Assembly (NCBI GenBank): GCA_013400155.1
Contig: VXBM01000056.1
Span: 775,828-839,827 of the forward strand
Reading direction: 5' to 3'
DNA: 64,000 nucleotides
Source of the DNA: Helopsaltes ochotensis
Lineage: Eukaryota; Chordata; Aves; Passeriformes; Locustellidae
Part shown: in pieces, positions 61,761 through 64,000 of the stretch
Layout of the letters: each line of letters opens with the position of its first letter
Numbering within the stretch: position 1 is the stretch's first letter
Notes under the pieces: generated by a model
Seen by the model: the letters and a program-made list of their open reading frames with translations, nothing else
Database searches by the model: none
Told to the model about the DNA's origin: nothing
Program-made: the position numbers and the translations under genes

Positions 61761-64000
61761 TAACAAGGCATTGGCAGCATTCTTTGGTGATATTTGATAG
61801 AGCAGTTACAGAGTACAGAAGTCCTGGGCCATCAGACTGCAATCTGTCTTGGAACAGTTTTGCTGATAGTTCCACAGCAGATGCGTGTGTGGGCTGATTT
61901 CTTGTAAGCCCTGTAGAATACTTTATCTTCAGCAACCTTCTCAAACCTTAAGGTAATTTAGATAAAGCATTTGTGCCCTTGCTCAACTTCATGATCAATA
62001 TTTAACTGCTTTGCTATTATAAAGATACCTTGCTAACGAGCACACGGCATACACCGTCTGCTGGAGTGCACATTTGTTGGTAATTTTTCTCCTCCCTAAG
62101 AAAGCAACATAAGACTGTATGCAAACAACAGCATCAGTAGAGCAGCATGTTTATATCAATGTGGGCAGAAAGGCTAAATCTGAACATGCCACAAATAAAA
62201 ATACAGTGTGGTTCTTGTGTAGCTGAAAAATTAGTGAAAGGTGGTTTGATTTTTCTTTTTCTGTGTGTATTGCTGTTTTTCTTTTTTCCCTTTTTTTCCC
62301 CCCCTACTTTGCTGGGAGACAAGAAAAATCTTCCTAAAGAAGTCATACTGCCTGAAATAATACACCTCTGCACCACAGGCGTAACACCTGTAGGATTGAA
62401 CGTTTAATCTGGAAAATAGTTGTTAAAAATTAACAGTGTTTTGTTTGGTTTATGTCTCTCCATCCTGGTTGTGGCAGCAGCAACTGTAAATGTTGTTAGT
62501 CCTCTAGAGTCTAGAATGACAAGACCAGTTAGTGTTCTGGAATGCCAAGTGATTCTCTTGTACTGCTGGTTTTTCAGAAGGAAACTGTGAACTTAAAATT
62601 TGGACAGTAACAATTCATGCTCCTTTATGCTGCAAAAAGAGAGAGAAGAAGCCAAATAAAGTTTGTTGAAGGAACAGGTTTGTTACTGACCTCAGTGAGT
62701 GCAGAATAAAATATGTTCTAAAATAGGTAAAGTGCTATTTTTGCTGTCATTCTTCTGAGTAGAGGGAAAGCTCAGCTGAAGCCTAGAGAACTGTTTGATG
62801 AACACCACAGCACCTCAATGTTCCCCATGACTGTGCACGAATGGCTTTAGGAATCTTTCTGTCTTCAAAAAAAAAAAAAAAAAATCATTCTCTTCTTTCA
62901 GGCCTATTTTGAGTAGTGGCTTCATATGGTTGTTCCCGCAGCCCTCCATGTAGATCCACTCTCAGCATCACCAGTCATCAGCTCCCAAAGGCTCCTGTAA
63001 ACTGTTCACAACAAACAGGTTTCAGAGCCTTGAATAGGATGTGACTCACGAGTTTGTGTCACCTACCCCACAGACATCCTGATGAGCCTACAGCATGTCA
63101 GCATTTTCCCATTGCTCAGAACCACATGCCAGCAAGTGCCCAGAGAGATTTCTTCTTCCACTGGGTCATTGCTTTTGTCATCCTGGGCTGCAGTAATTGG
63201 GTCAGACCAAGCTGAACTTTGTGCATTTGCGTGTGAGAGAGGAACCTTTACTGCATTGTTTCAGTATTATTTCAGTTGATTTAATTAGCCCTTTTCATTT
63301 TTAGCTCATGCAGGAAGCATTCCTTTTTCTTACCCACTTAGCCAGAAACATCATGGGCAGTTTTATTGGCTTGCTACAAAAAATATCTAAGCAGCAGCCT
63401 TGAACATTCTATGAAAGCAGTGTCTGTGGCACTTTGGTGTGGCTACATCTGCCCAGGCAGTCATCTGTGTCCCAGGAGAATTAGGGTCAGACATTGCCCC
63501 CTCTAATGATGAGCAAATAGAGGTTTCAATGCGAGCATATTTGGGCTGAGATATAAAACAGGGAAGCAAGCTGTTCTGGGTTGGTTGTAGCCTATTCCAA
63601 AGGTGTGAGAAAAATAATTGCGGCTTAACTCATTGGGATATTGATACATCTGGTGGGGATGGTGAATAGCAGAGAATTGTTGCTGCTGTGTTATCAGCCA
63701 CACTAGAAGCCAAATGCTGATAAAAGCTCAAGCAAAATGTGGTGGAATCTAGAGATGCATCTTGGATGCCATGGCAGAGCCATGGTCTGATCCAGAACTC
63801 AATGCCAAACTTCTTTTGGCTTAAAGAAAGTTGGAATCTGAAGGCTGGAAATTAACAGAATATTTACATAAGGCTGGCCTTTAGTTTTCCATCAAAAATG
63901 CAGCATGAGGGAATTAGGAAGCTGATGAAAAGATGAATTGTGAAGTGCAAAACTTAGATAGCACCTTGGCTAAGGCAAAAATGTTTTAAATCTGTGCATG
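61761..64000. other. Intergenic: no gene seen
   Basis: Mixed AT-rich sequence to the window end. A run of 18 A at 62867-62884 is not preceded by an AATAAA or a gene-like body. Nothing else recognised. Confidence 0.45.
62867..62884. repeat. Poly-A tract, 18 A
   Basis: An uninterrupted run of A. It could be the tail of a small retroposon, but the preceding bases show no recognisable SINE or gene copy. Confidence 0.8.

Noticed and set aside
61513..61944. 143-codon minus-strand ORF as a possible retroviral protein
   Set aside because: No gag, pol or env motif; it crosses an LTR-like poly(A) signal, so it is not a coding frame.
14775..64000. FHIT exons, expected next to CFAP20DC in human gene order
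   Set aside because: No segment on the minus strand resembled the conserved FHIT C-terminus or HIT motif, so FHIT is taken to lie outside the window.
1..64000. Operons, CRISPR arrays, bacterial promoters, IS elements
   Set aside because: The sequence is a vertebrate nuclear genome with introns, CR1 and LTRs; no such structure is present.

Overview
The window is vertebrate nuclear DNA, most likely from a bird. The evidence is AT-rich sequence with split genes, several CR1 retrotransposon tails carrying the avian-type 3' end (CCTTCCAAC, then an ATTC(T/C)ATGATTCTGTG-like end), an avian ERV-L-type LTR, and one GC-rich promoter that is partly lost in a 436-base assembly gap. There is no bacterial-style gene organisation. 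The many short ORFs are almost all noise in non-coding DNA.

One protein-coding gene is recognised with good support: the 5' part of CFAP20DC (human C3orf67, CFAP20 domain-containing protein), on the minus strand. Its promoter and CpG island straddle the gap at 14339-14774. The first exon is lost in the gap except for its last two bases, next to a donor at 14336. Coding exon 2 is 7571-7660 and coding exon 3 is 6997-7090. The introns measure 6,676 bp, 480 bp and more than 6,996 bp. The rest of the gene would lie beyond base 1. The reading phase is consistent across the two visible exons, and the translation matches the start of the CFAP20-like (DUF667) domain.

Region by region: 1-6996 is intron 3, with a very long poly-T tract. 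7091-7570 is intron 2. 7661-14336 is intron 1, with an 88-nt exon-like segment at 9871-9958. 14130-14774 is the CpG island and gap, including eight copies of a telomere-variant hexamer (TCAGGG). 14775-64000 is upstream flank with no recognised gene. It holds a solo ERVK-like LTR with a perfect 6-bp target duplication (17841-18163), a second short LTR (26640-26803), an ERV-L-type LTR (49471-50055), four CR1 fragments, an old L2-like reverse transcriptase fossil (48697-49134), and a few weak exon-like candidates, the best at 21340-21644. In human, CFAP20DC is flanked upstream by a large gene-poor interval before FHIT. The emptiness here fits that, but no FHIT exon was seen, so the synteny is inferred.

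No novel multi-gene system is visible. The items most worth checking are the G-quadruplex-prone telomere-variant array in the promoter, the possible poison exon in intron 1, and the orphan terminal-exon-like ORF at 21.3-21.6 kb.
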